Origin: Oscillospiraceae bacterium
GTDB taxonomy: Bacteria; Bacillota; Clostridia; Oscillospirales; Acutalibacteraceae
Length of the DNA: 64,000 nt
Direction: 5' to 3'
Assembly: GCA_025757685.1 (NCBI GenBank)
Contig: CP107220.1
Location: 1,261,501-1,325,500, forward strand
Positions 57,064 to 64,000 of the stretch are shown piece by piece. Made by a program: the position numbers and the translations under genes. Within the stretch, counting starts at the first letter, position 1, and each line of letters begins with the position of its first letter. Below the pieces are notes generated by a model. The model had not been told where the DNA came from, made no database searches, and worked only from the letters and a program-made list of their open reading frames with translations.

Positions 57064-59132
57064 TCACGAAAGAATATATCTTTAGCGGCATTGTGCAGGG
57101 TATGGGCTTTCGCCCCACCGCCCTGCGACTGGCTACGGAACTGGGAATCACCGGCACGGTGTGCAACACCGGCGGCCGGGTGACCCTCACCGCCACCGGA
57201 GAGGGCGCGGCGCTCACTGCCTTCGCAAAGCGGCTGTGCCGCGCCTTTTCCATCTACCAATATGAAGTGAATGAATTGCCGTTCCAGCCATTTCCGGGCT
57301 TTACCATCACCCACAGCCGTGGTGCCCGGGGTCTGCCTTTTCTGCCCCCGGACCTGGCCACCTGTCCGGACTGCGGGCGGGAGTTGCTGGATCCGAAGAA
57401 CCGGCGCTATCGGCACCCATTCATCACCTGTATTCACTGCGGACCGCGGTACACGGTTATGGAGGCCCTGCCTTATGACCGGGAACGCACGGTGATGGGG
57501 CGCTTTCCCCTTTGCCCGGACTGCCGGGCGGAGTACACCACCCCCGCAGACCGGCGCTGCCACGCCCAAACCATTGCCTGCCCCCACTGTGGACCGCAGC
57601 TAACCATGGACATAGAGACAGCTGCCCAACTGCTGCGGCAGGGAGAAGTGATAGCCGTCAAAGGCATTGGCGGCTATCACCTGTGCGCCAACGCTGCAAA
57701 TCCGCCAGCCGTGGCAAAAATACGACAAATCAAACACCGGGGGCAAAAGCCCTTTGCGGTGCTGTTTCGCAATATAGAAGAAGTGCGGCAGTATTGCCGG
57801 GTGAGCCAGGCAGAGGAGAAACTGCTGCTGTCTGCTGCCCGACCCATTGTGCTGCTGCATAGCAAGCGACCGCTGCCCACAGAGATCACCTGCGGCAGTG
57901 ACCGGGTGGGGGCGTTCCTGCCCTGCAATCCGCTGCAAATTCTGCTGCTGGAGGCGATCTCGCCCCTGGTGGCCACCAGTGCCAACATCAGCGGCGCGCC
58001 TATGTGCACAGACGATACAGCCGTGCAGCAGTTCGGCGTGCCGGTGCTGGGTCACGATCGTCCAATTCTGACCCCTATTGACGACTCTGTACTGCAAGTG
58101 ACAGAGGGCAATCCTGCCTTTATGCGCCGGGCGCGGGGCTATGTGCCTTTGGCCGTTGAACTGCCCTTTGCCGCCAAACAGACCACCCTGTGCCTGGGCG
58201 GTGATCTAAAAGCCACCTTCGGCTACCACGCCGGGCGCTATGTGTTTCTGTCCCAACCCTTTGGCGACCTGGAGCACCCGGACTGCCTGGCTGCCTACCA
58301 AGAAAATATAGAGCGCTTCGCCGCCCTTCACGGCTTTACGACAGAAAAAGTGGTAGCAGACCTGCACCCGGGCTATACCGCCCGCCGGTTTTATACGCCG
58401 GATATGCAGGTGCAGCACCATATTGCCCACGCTGCCGCCGTATTGGCGGAGCACCAACTGACCGAACCGGCTCTGTGCTTTGCCCTGGACGGCACCGGCT
58501 ACGGCACCAACGGCCAAATTTGGGGCAGCGAGGTATTTGACTTTGACGGTGGGCGCTTTACCCACCTGGGGCATCTGCCGCCCTTTACCTGTCCCCCCGG
58601 AGACAGCGTGGCAACGGACGCCCGACTGTGCCTTAGCTGCTATCTAGGCACCCAACCGCTGGTGAACCAAGCGAAAGACGCCGGCGTACCCCTACTGCAA
58701 AACAGCAGCGCAGGGCGCCTGTTTGACGCTGCGGCTGCCGCCCTGGGGCTGTGCGATACCAACACCTATGAGGGGCAATGCGCCGCCACGGTAGAGCAAG
58801 CGGCTCGCCGGGCAAGCGGCGCTTATCCCTTTGACCCGGGCTGCACCCCGCGGGAGCTGCTGGAGGAAATGCAGTGCCAAAGGGCAGATGTGCCCGCCCT
58901 GGCACTGGGGCTGCACCACTGGCTGGCCCGATGGATCCTGAACCAAGCCCAAGCCTACCGACGCAGCACTGTGGTGCTCTCCGGCGGCTGCTTTACCAAC
59001 CAAATTTTGACCCGCTGCACGGCAGATCTGCTGCGGCGCAACGGCTACACTGTTTATACCGCCTGCAAGGTGTCCCCCGGTGACGGAGCATTGGCACTGG
59101 GACAGGCATATATATCGGCACTGGAGGAATGA
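57060..59132 (+). CDS. hypF: Carbamoyltransferase HypF
   Basis: Makes the thiocarbamoyl group on HypE that becomes CN of the NiFe cofactor. 690 aa, slightly short for the family but with all modules: acylphosphatase (GIVQGMGFRPTALRLA, residues 9-24), two zinc-finger repeats (CPDCGRELLDP through CIHCGPRY, and CPDCRAEY through CPHCGPQ), YrdC-like domain (VKGIGGYHLCANA), and Kae1-like domain (HHIAHAAAVLAEH, ALDGTGYGTNGQIWGSE, VVLSGGCFTN). Start overlaps echF (ATGA). Confidence 0.96.
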   Translation: MITKEYIFSGIVQGMGFRPTALRLATELGITGTVCNTGGRVTLTATGEGAALTAFAKRLCRAFSIYQYEVNELPFQPFPGFTITHSRGARGLPFLPPDLATCPDCGRELLDPKNRRYRHPFITCIHCGPRYTVMEALPYDRERTVMGRFPLCPDCRAEYTTPADRRCHAQTIACPHCGPQLTMDIETAAQLLRQGEVIAVKGIGGYHLCANAANPPAVAKIRQIKHRGQKPFAVLFRNIEEVRQYCRVSQAEEKLLLSAARPIVLLHSKRPLPTEITCGSDRVGAFLPCNPLQILLLEAISPLVATSANISGAPMCTDDTAVQQFGVPVLGHDRPILTPIDDSVLQVTEGNPAFMRRARGYVPLAVELPFAAKQTTLCLGGDLKATFGYHAGRYVFLSQPFGDLEHPDCLAAYQENIERFAALHGFTTEKVVADLHPGYTARRFYTPDMQVQHHIAHAAAVLAEHQLTEPALCFALDGTGYGTNGQIWGSEVFDFDGGRFTHLGHLPPFTCPPGDSVATDARLCLSCYLGTQPLVNQAKDAGVPLLQNSSAGRLFDAAAAALGLCDTNTYEGQCAATVEQAARRASGAYPFDPGCTPRELLEEMQCQRADVPALALGLHHWLARWILNQAQAYRRSTVVLSGGCFTNQILTRCTADLLRRNGYTVYTACKVSPGDGALALGQAYISALEE

Positions 59133-59134
59133 CT

Positions 59135-59350
59135 ATGTGCGTTGCCGCTCCCGGCAAAATTTTATCCATCAACGGCACCACCGCCACGGTAGCATACAGC
59201 GGCAACCGGGTGCCTGCCAACCTGGGCGTTGTCAAAGCCCAAGTGGGCGACTGGGTGCTGGTGCACGCCGGGCTGGTGATCCAGGTGCTCAGCGAAAGCC
59301 AAGCCCAGGAGATAAACAACCTGTTAGCAGAACTGGAGACCCTGCAATGA
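59135..59350 (+). CDS. hypC: Hydrogenase assembly chaperone HypC
   Basis: 71 aa. HypC proteins need Cys at position 2 after the start Met. The ATG at 59135 gives MCVAAPGKI and has GGAGG seven bases upstream, so it is chosen over an ATG two codons earlier that would bury the Cys. The PANLGVVKAQVGDWVLVHAGLVIQVL core is typical. HypC and HypD together hold the Fe(CN)2CO unit before insertion. Overlaps hypD (ATGA). Confidence 0.93.
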   Translation: MCVAAPGKILSINGTTATVAYSGNRVPANLGVVKAQVGDWVLVHAGLVIQVLSESQAQEINNLLAELETLQ

Positions 59351-60387
59351 ACCTGCTGAACATTCGCCGGGCGCTGGTCGACTACCACGGTCCGCCCCTG
59401 ACTTTTATGGAAATTTGCGGCACCCACACTGCCGCCATCAGTGAGAACGGCATACCCGCCATTTTGTCGCCCCATATTCACCTGATCAGCGGTCCGGGCT
59501 GCCCGGTGTGCGTCAGCGTATCAGCCTATATTGACCGGCTGTGCGACTTGGCCATGGAACCGGGTATGTGTGTGTGCACCTTTGGCGATCTGCTGCGGGT
59601 GCCGGGCAGTACCCGGGCGTTAGAGCAGTGCGTGGCTGTCGGCGGGCGGGTGCAAATGGTCTATTCTCCGCTGGAAGTGCTGTCTCTTGCCAAGGCGGAA
59701 CCGGGCACCCGGTTTGTGTTTGCCGCCGTGGGATTTGAGACCACCGCCCCGGTGTATGCGGTGCTGGCAGACACCATTATAAAAGAACAGATTCCCAATG
59801 TGCAGCTGCTGACGGCGCTAAAGACCATGCCCCCGGCGGTGCGTGCCCTATGCAAAGGCGAAACGAAGATTGACGGTTTCCTGGCTCCCGGCCATGTGGC
59901 GGTCATCACCGGCGAGGGCCCCTGGCATCAACTGGCTGCGGCGCAAGGTCTGCCCTTTGTAATCAGCGGGTTTACCGGAGAGGAGTTACTATGCAGCCTG
60001 TACGCGCTGGTTCGCTTAGCCGGGCAAGGTGTGTGCAAAAACCTCTACCCTACCGCCGTTCGACCGGAGGGCAACCCTGCGGCCCGAGCGCTGGTGGACC
60101 AATACTTTGAGCCTACGGACGCCGCCTGGCGAGGGCTGGGCATTTTGCCCGGCTCCGGACTGGTGCTGCGCCCCCAGTACCAACATTTAGACGCCGGCAG
60201 TGCCCAACTGACCACAGACGCGGCGGCCCAAAGCGGCTGTCGGTGCGCGCAAGTGATCACCGGTGCAATCCCCCCAACGGCCTGTTCCCTGTTTGGCACG
60301 GCCTGTACCCCCGGCACCCCGCGGGGCGCCTGTATGGTGTCCGGTGAGGGCAGCTGCCACAACGCATATCTTAATCACAGGATGTAA
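59347..60387 (+). CDS. hypD: Hydrogenase maturation factor HypD
   Basis: 346-aa Fe-S scaffold on which Fe(CN)2CO is built. Motifs: MEICGTHTAAI, ISGPGCPVCV, GDLLRVPGS, AAVGFETTAPVYA and FVISGFTGEELL. C-terminal Cys-rich [4Fe-4S] region (CRCAQVITGAIPPTACSLFG, then CTPGTPRGACMVSGEGSC). Start overlaps the hypC stop. All key residues present. Confidence 0.96.
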   Translation: MNLLNIRRALVDYHGPPLTFMEICGTHTAAISENGIPAILSPHIHLISGPGCPVCVSVSAYIDRLCDLAMEPGMCVCTFGDLLRVPGSTRALEQCVAVGGRVQMVYSPLEVLSLAKAEPGTRFVFAAVGFETTAPVYAVLADTIIKEQIPNVQLLTALKTMPPAVRALCKGETKIDGFLAPGHVAVITGEGPWHQLAAAQGLPFVISGFTGEELLCSLYALVRLAGQGVCKNLYPTAVRPEGNPAARALVDQYFEPTDAAWRGLGILPGSGLVLRPQYQHLDAGSAQLTTDAAAQSGCRCAQVITGAIPPTACSLFGTACTPGTPRGACMVSGEGSCHNAYLNHRM

Positions 60388-60393
60388 CCTATT

Positions 60394-61176
60394 ATGAACA
60401 TTGCTATTTTTGACTCCGGTATCGGCGGCCTGTCCGTTCTCTACCAGGCAAGGCGTATGCTGCCGGAGGCCCATTTTTTGTACTATGCCGATGAGGATCA
60501 TGTGCCTTATGGCGAAAAAACCAGAGAACAAATTTTAACTTACACAGATGAAGCGGTGCGCTTTCTCTTGGACCGGGGAGCGGACGCCATTGTGCTGGCG
60601 TGCAACACTGCCACCAGCGTGGCGGCAGCCACCCTGCGGGATCGCTACCCACTGCCCATCATCGGCATGGAGCCGGCGGTCAAGCTGGCGCTAAATCAAG
60701 ACGATACCCACCGGGTACTGGTAGCAGCCACGCCCATCACCATTCGAGGCAACAAGCTGAAATGCTTGGTAGAGCACTATGACGGCCACCACTTGGTGGA
60801 TCTGCTGCCTCTGCCCGGACTGGTGCGCTTTGCAGAAAAAGGCATTTACTCCGGCGCCCAGGTACACGCTTATTTAAGCGAGCAACTGGCCGAATTTAAC
60901 TTGGAAGATTACGCCGCCTTTGTGCTGGGATGCACCCATTTTAATCTGTTTAAGCAGGAACTGCGCACCTTGCTGCCGCCCCAAATGCACTTTGTAGACG
61001 GCAACGCCGGCACCGTGCGCCAGCTGATCCGCAGAACGGTTGACCTGCCTGCCACTCATGCGAGCGCCCCGGGAGTCACCTACTTTGCCTCCGGGCGGCC
61101 GATCACCGACCCGGCACAACTGCAATTTATTCAAAATGTGCTGGCGCATTTAGAGAAGATGTATCCCATAGAATAA
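60394..61176 (+). CDS. murI: Glutamate racemase, embedded in the hyp cluster
   Basis: Makes D-glutamate for peptidoglycan. 260 aa. Catalytic Cys in VLACNTATS and in VLGCTHFNLF; N-terminal IAIFDSGIGGLSVL and PYGEKTREQI are diagnostic of MurI. It lies 6 bp after hypD and 11 bp before hypE, so it is cotranscribed with the hydrogenase maturation genes, an odd location for a cell-wall enzyme. Whether it is the main MurI of the cell cannot be told. Confidence 0.93.
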   Translation: MNIAIFDSGIGGLSVLYQARRMLPEAHFLYYADEDHVPYGEKTREQILTYTDEAVRFLLDRGADAIVLACNTATSVAAATLRDRYPLPIIGMEPAVKLALNQDDTHRVLVAATPITIRGNKLKCLVEHYDGHHLVDLLPLPGLVRFAEKGIYSGAQVHAYLSEQLAEFNLEDYAAFVLGCTHFNLFKQELRTLLPPQMHFVDGNAGTVRQLIRRTVDLPATHASAPGVTYFASGRPITDPAQLQFIQNVLAHLEKMYPIE

Positions 61177-61187
61177 AAGGAGCCGTT

Positions 61188-62168
61188 ATGGAAATTACCC
61201 TTGCCCACGGCAGTGGCGGCGCAGCCACCGGAGAACTGATTCGCACCGTGTTTGCCAAGGCTTTTGACAATCCCATTCTGCGCCAAATGGATGACAGCGC
61301 CGTGGTGCCCGGCAGCGGGCAGCTGGCTGTTACCACAGACAGCTTTGTGGTGCAGCCCTTGTTTTTCCCCGGCGGCGACATTGGACGCCTGGCGGTGTGC
61401 GGCACAGTCAATGACCTGCTGATGCGTGGTGCCACGCCCAAGTACCTGACCGCCGGTTTTATTTTGGAGACCGGATGCACCACTCAGGACCTGAGCCGCA
61501 TTGCCCGGTCTATGGCAGCCACCGCCGACGAAGCCGGTGTGACCATCGTTGCCGGCGACACCAAGGTGGTAGAGGGCAGCGGCAATATTTATATCAACAC
61601 GGCCGGCGTGGGCTTTTTGCCCACCGACACACACATTGCCGCCACTGCGTTACAGCCGGGAGACGCTCTGCTGGTCAGCGGCGCCATGGGCGACCACCAC
61701 GCAGCCATTCTCTCTGCCCGCATGGGCATGGACAATACCGTTCAATCCGACTGCGCCCCTCTGGGCAATATGGTTGCTGCCCTGCTGCAAGGGGGCGTTG
61801 AAGTGCACACCTTGCGGGACATTACCCGGGGCGGCCTGGGCACCGTACTGTGCGAGCTGGCAGAGGCGGCAAACCGCGGCATAGAGATCGACGAAACGGC
61901 GATCCCGGTGCACGAGGATGTGCGTGCCTTTGCCCACATCTTAGGACTGGAGCTGCTGCACATGGGCAACGAGGGCAAGCTGCTGGCTGCCGTACCTGCC
62001 CACCAGGCGGATCGAGCGCTGGAGCTGCTGCGCGCCAGTCGCTACGGTGCAGAGGCCGCCGTCATCGGCACCGTAACGGATGGAGAGGGCGTGGTGGCAC
62101 TGACTCCCATTGGCGGCAAGCGCCGGGTCAGCGTGCTGTACGGCGAAGGTTTGCCCAGAATTTGCTGA
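61188..62168 (+). CDS. hypE: Hydrogenase maturation factor HypE
   Basis: 326-aa PurM-like ATP-dependent dehydratase that turns its C-terminal thiocarboxamide into thiocyanate. The protein ends in LPRIC, the required PRxC tail, so the modified Cys is present. N-terminal HGSGGAATGELI, MDDSAVVPGSG, VCGTVNDLLMRGA and DITRGGLGTVLCELAE are family signatures. AAAAGGAGCCGTT precedes the ATG. hypA and hypB are not in the window. Confidence 0.96.
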   Translation: MEITLAHGSGGAATGELIRTVFAKAFDNPILRQMDDSAVVPGSGQLAVTTDSFVVQPLFFPGGDIGRLAVCGTVNDLLMRGATPKYLTAGFILETGCTTQDLSRIARSMAATADEAGVTIVAGDTKVVEGSGNIYINTAGVGFLPTDTHIAATALQPGDALLVSGAMGDHHAAILSARMGMDNTVQSDCAPLGNMVAALLQGGVEVHTLRDITRGGLGTVLCELAEAANRGIEIDETAIPVHEDVRAFAHILGLELLHMGNEGKLLAAVPAHQADRALELLRASRYGAEAAVIGTVTDGEGVVALTPIGGKRRVSVLYGEGLPRIC

Positions 62169-62193
62169 TTTTGATTTTTTAAAGGAGCTTTTT

Positions 62194-62961
62194 ATGATCT
62201 TGTACTACACCGGCACCGGCAACAGCCGCTATGCGGCGGAACTGCTGGGGCACCGGCTGAACGACACGGTTCGGGACTGCACCCCCTTTATGCAAGGCGG
62301 CACCACACCCCGGTTCCATTCCGTAACTCCATGGGTATTTGTTTGCCCCACCTATGCCTGGCAGATCCCCCATATTTTTGCGGATTTTCTGACCCGATGC
62401 CATTTTTCCGGCAGCAGGCAGGCATACTTTGTGATGACCTGCGGCGGTGAAATACACAACGCCCCGGAGACAAACCGGAAGCTCTGCACCCGACTGGGGC
62501 TGGACTATATGGGCACAGCAGAGATCGTTATGCCGGAAAATTACATTGCCCTGTTTTCCACCCCAAACTCGGCGGAAGAAGTGAACCACATTCTTGCCGC
62601 TGCGGTGCCTGCACTGGAGCACACCGCTGCTGCCATAGAAAGCGGCTGTCCGGTAACGGAACCGAAACCCACGGTGTTTGGCAAGTTTATGACCTATATC
62701 GTCAACCCGATTTTTTACGCCACCTGTGTCCATGACCGGGCGTTTACGGTGGACGACAGCTGCATCGGCTGCGGCAAGTGTGCCACCCTGTGCCCCATGA
62801 ACAACATTGAACTGCAAGGCGGCAAGCCTCGGTGGAACGGCCACTGCACCCACTGTATGGCCTGCATCAGCTATTGCCCCAAGGCAGCCATCGCCTACGG
62901 CAAAAAAAGCCGCACCCGCCGGATCTACACCTGCCCGCCCTATCGGCCGGCAGACCGATAA
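62194..62961 (+). CDS. EFR1-type flavodoxin/ferredoxin fusion protein
   Basis: 255 aa. The N-terminal flavodoxin-like fold has an FMN phosphate loop (YYTGTGNSRYAAELL, residues 4-18). The C-terminal half carries two [4Fe-4S] motifs (CIGCGKCATLCP and CTHCMACISYCP). Soluble electron carrier or oxidoreductase. 25 bp after hypE with AAAGGAG, and probably the last gene of the ech-hyp transcript, so it may exchange electrons with the Ech complex; that link is inference from position. Confidence 0.88.
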   Translation: MILYYTGTGNSRYAAELLGHRLNDTVRDCTPFMQGGTTPRFHSVTPWVFVCPTYAWQIPHIFADFLTRCHFSGSRQAYFVMTCGGEIHNAPETNRKLCTRLGLDYMGTAEIVMPENYIALFSTPNSAEEVNHILAAAVPALEHTAAAIESGCPVTEPKPTVFGKFMTYIVNPIFYATCVHDRAFTVDDSCIGCGKCATLCPMNNIELQGGKPRWNGHCTHCMACISYCPKAAIAYGKKSRTRRIYTCPPYRPADR

Positions 62962-62997
62962 TCACAATTTTCAAATCAACCACCGCAAAACAACAGA

Positions 62998-63093
62998 ATG
63001 AAGAATGCTCTTCTTAAGTTGCTTGCTATGTCTCTCTCTGTTTTTTCTTTATCCCCTGTCGTTCATGCAGAATATGAAAAGACAAATGGCTGA
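62998..63093 (+). pseudogene. Signal-peptide-like 31-codon fragment
   Basis: Reads MKNALLKLLAMSLSVFSLS, then PVVHAEYEKTNG and a stop. It is a clean signal peptide with a VHA-E cleavage site but only seven residues after it. No ribosome site. The surrounding sequence is AT-rich, unlike the flanking genes, so it looks like the head of a decayed secreted protein gene, though a short real peptide is not excluded. Confidence 0.35.
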
Positions 63094-63138
63094 TATAAAA
63101 TTATCATGGTAAGAAACAAATCATTTAAAGCAAATAAA

Positions 63139-63166
63139 AAATCGCCACCCAAAAAGGTGGCGATTT
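63139..63166 (-). terminator. Intrinsic terminator after the amidohydrolase gene
   Basis: 11-bp stem AAATCGCCACC / GGTGGCGATTT; on the minus strand it is followed by TTTATTTG (Ts at 63136-63141). On the plus strand only TTTCTC follows, so the reverse function is weaker. Confidence 0.75.
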
Positions 63167-63204
63167 CTCATTTGCAAAGCGCTTTGCACATATAGGAGTT
63201 TCAA

Positions 63205-64000
63205 TCAATCATAATACTTGTCCAGTTCCGCATCGCAGGCAGGGTATTTTTTGATTTGCGGATGGTCGTAAACCTTGCCGCGAGCCACCACCATATATGG
63301 CTGCTCCAGGGCACGGAAGTCTGCCAGCGGGTCGCTGTTTGCGATGAGCAAGTCGGCGCACTTGCCCACCTCTACGCTGCCGGTCACATCCCCAAGACCC
63401 AGAATACGAGCGTTGTTTAATGTGGCAGTATAGAGCGCAAACTCCGGTGTAACGCCCACTTCCTTTTGGAAATAATGCAGCTCCCGCCACATATTGTAAT
63501 GAGTGGTGTACGGGCAGCCGGTATCTGTGCCCATACCTACCGGCACGCCGTCTGCCAACGCAGCCTTTGCGCCCAGGATCATATTGTTATACACCAAATT
63601 GGAATTGTACTGCACCGCCTCGGTAATGCCCAGAGTCTCTCTTTGGAACTTGGCCATGGGCAGTGCCGGAGACAGGGTGCACACCAACACCGCGCCGCTT
63701 TTATGGAAGGCAGCCAGCTCCGTCTCTGACAAAGTAGAGCCATGCTCAATGGAGTCCACACCGTTAAGCACCGCTGTGCGTACCCCCTCCGGGCTTTGCA
63801 CATGGGCAGCCACCTTCAGACCATAGCTGTGGGCGCGATCGCAGCAAGCCTTGATCATATCCGCCTGCATCATCAGCCGACCCGGCTCGCCTTTCACCTT
63901 GGCGTCCATCACGCCGCCGGTGATCATCAACTTAATCAGATCCACATTTTGGCCGTGAAGCTGATCCACCATGCGCACTGCGTCCTCCACCGTCTCAGCC
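63205..64000 (-). CDS. Amidohydrolase family protein, N-terminal part missing
   Basis: C-terminal 264 codons of a metal-dependent hydrolase of the imidazolonepropionase/prolidase-like group; the gene runs off the right edge. Metal-site motifs seen: DLIKLMITGGV (the Lys that is carboxylated in relatives), AAHVQSPEGV (His), DSIEHGSTL (His) and VGMGTDTGCPY (Asp). The C-terminal GSVEVGKCADLLIANSDPLAD is the usual composite-domain ending. The substrate is unknown; dipeptides or cyclic amides are typical for the family. Confidence 0.88.
   Translation of the reverse strand, partial: AETVEDAVRMVDQLHGQNVDLIKLMITGGVMDAKVKGEPGRLMMQADMIKACCDRAHSYGLKVAAHVQSPEGVRTAVLNGVDSIEHGSTLSETELAAFHKSGAVLVCTLSPALPMAKFQRETLGITEAVQYNSNLVYNNMILGAKAALADGVPVGMGTDTGCPYTTHYNMWRELHYFQKEVGVTPEFALYTATLNNARILGLGDVTGSVEVGKCADLLIANSDPLADFRALEQPYMVVARGKVYDHPQIKKYPACDAELDKYYD

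Noticed and set aside
59129..59134. HypC start two codons earlier at 59129
   Set aside because: Would put two residues before the Met-Cys start that HypC needs for function; the GGAGG spacing also fits 59135.
1..64000. CRISPR arrays, tRNA/rRNA genes, insertion sequences, phage genes
   Set aside because: None seen: gaps between genes are short and carry promoters, terminators or single palindromes; no regularly spaced repeats, cloverleaf sequences or transposase/integrase frames were recognised by eye. A tRNAscan or ISfinder search would settle it.

Overview
The window reads as chromosomal DNA of a Gram-positive anaerobic gut-type Clostridia member, most likely Oscillospirales/Ruminococcaceae-like. 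The reasons are a DivIVA/SepF division pair, bacillus-type MutSL with an endonuclease-type MutL, strong AGGAGG ribosome sites, a Na+-pumping decarboxylase, a membrane-bound Ech-type [NiFe] hydrogenase, and many orphan surface proteins. Base composition is moderately GC-rich, and gene-free gaps are AT-rich. I see no rRNA, tRNA, CRISPR array, prophage or insertion sequence. Layout: (1) 1-12.9 kb, minus strand: one long gene train, miaB, ricA/ylbF-like, mutS, mutL, miaA, an HlyD-like membrane protein, ylmE, sepF, divIVA, ileS (cut by the window edge), read from a clear sigma-A-type promoter at 12919-12947, with an intrinsic terminator or attenuator between the ricA-like gene and mutS. (2) 13.1-15.6 kb, plus: malQ, then a Cys-rich protein whose ribosome site lies in one arm of a long inverted repeat. 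(3) 15.6-21.5 kb, minus: PadR repressor with a membrane partner, pcrA helicase, and oadG-oadB sodium pump subunits without their carboxyltransferase. A 44-residue membrane peptide gene sits divergently at 21645. (4) 21.8-30.3 kb, minus: aromatic amino acid operon tyrA, aroB, aroA, aroC, pheA, continuing into a VTT membrane protein, galK and a diacylglycerol-kinase-family gene. (5) 30.4-35.6 kb, minus: a 1594-residue secreted protein with a 170-nt structured leader, followed by a 47-codon peptide gene. (6) 36-43.3 kb, plus: argG, argH, degV, ilvE, an RluA pseudouridine synthase, a Zn-dependent phospholipase C family protein and luxS. The argG upstream region has ARG-box-like sites, and the argG-argH gap is packed with palindromes. 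(7) 43.4-51.5 kb: a serine hydrolase (minus), a FlaA1/CapD sugar-nucleotide dehydratase with an IolB-like isomerase and an Fe-alcohol dehydrogenase (plus), then a polysaccharide deacetylase overlapping an FRG-domain gene (minus). (8) 51.7-63 kb, plus: echABCDEF followed by hypF, hypC, hypD, murI, hypE and a flavodoxin/ferredoxin fusion, almost all start-stop overlapped. (9) 63.2 kb to the end, minus: an amidohydrolase cut by the window edge. How parts work together: region 8 is a self-contained unit building an energy-converting, ferredoxin-linked hydrogenase plus most of its CN/CO cofactor assembly line, with a duplicated EchF electron-transfer subunit and a glutamate racemase embedded among the hyp genes. 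Region 4 makes chorismate, prephenate, phenylpyruvate and hydroxyphenylpyruvate. Region 1 couples tRNA modification, mismatch repair and cell division genes. The most unusual signals are the duplicated four-cluster EchF, the structured leader and small peptide flanking the giant secreted protein, the repeat pair at 17.4 and 37.4 kb differing only by a compensatory base pair, and palindromic control sites over the polysaccharide-deacetylase and ech promoters.
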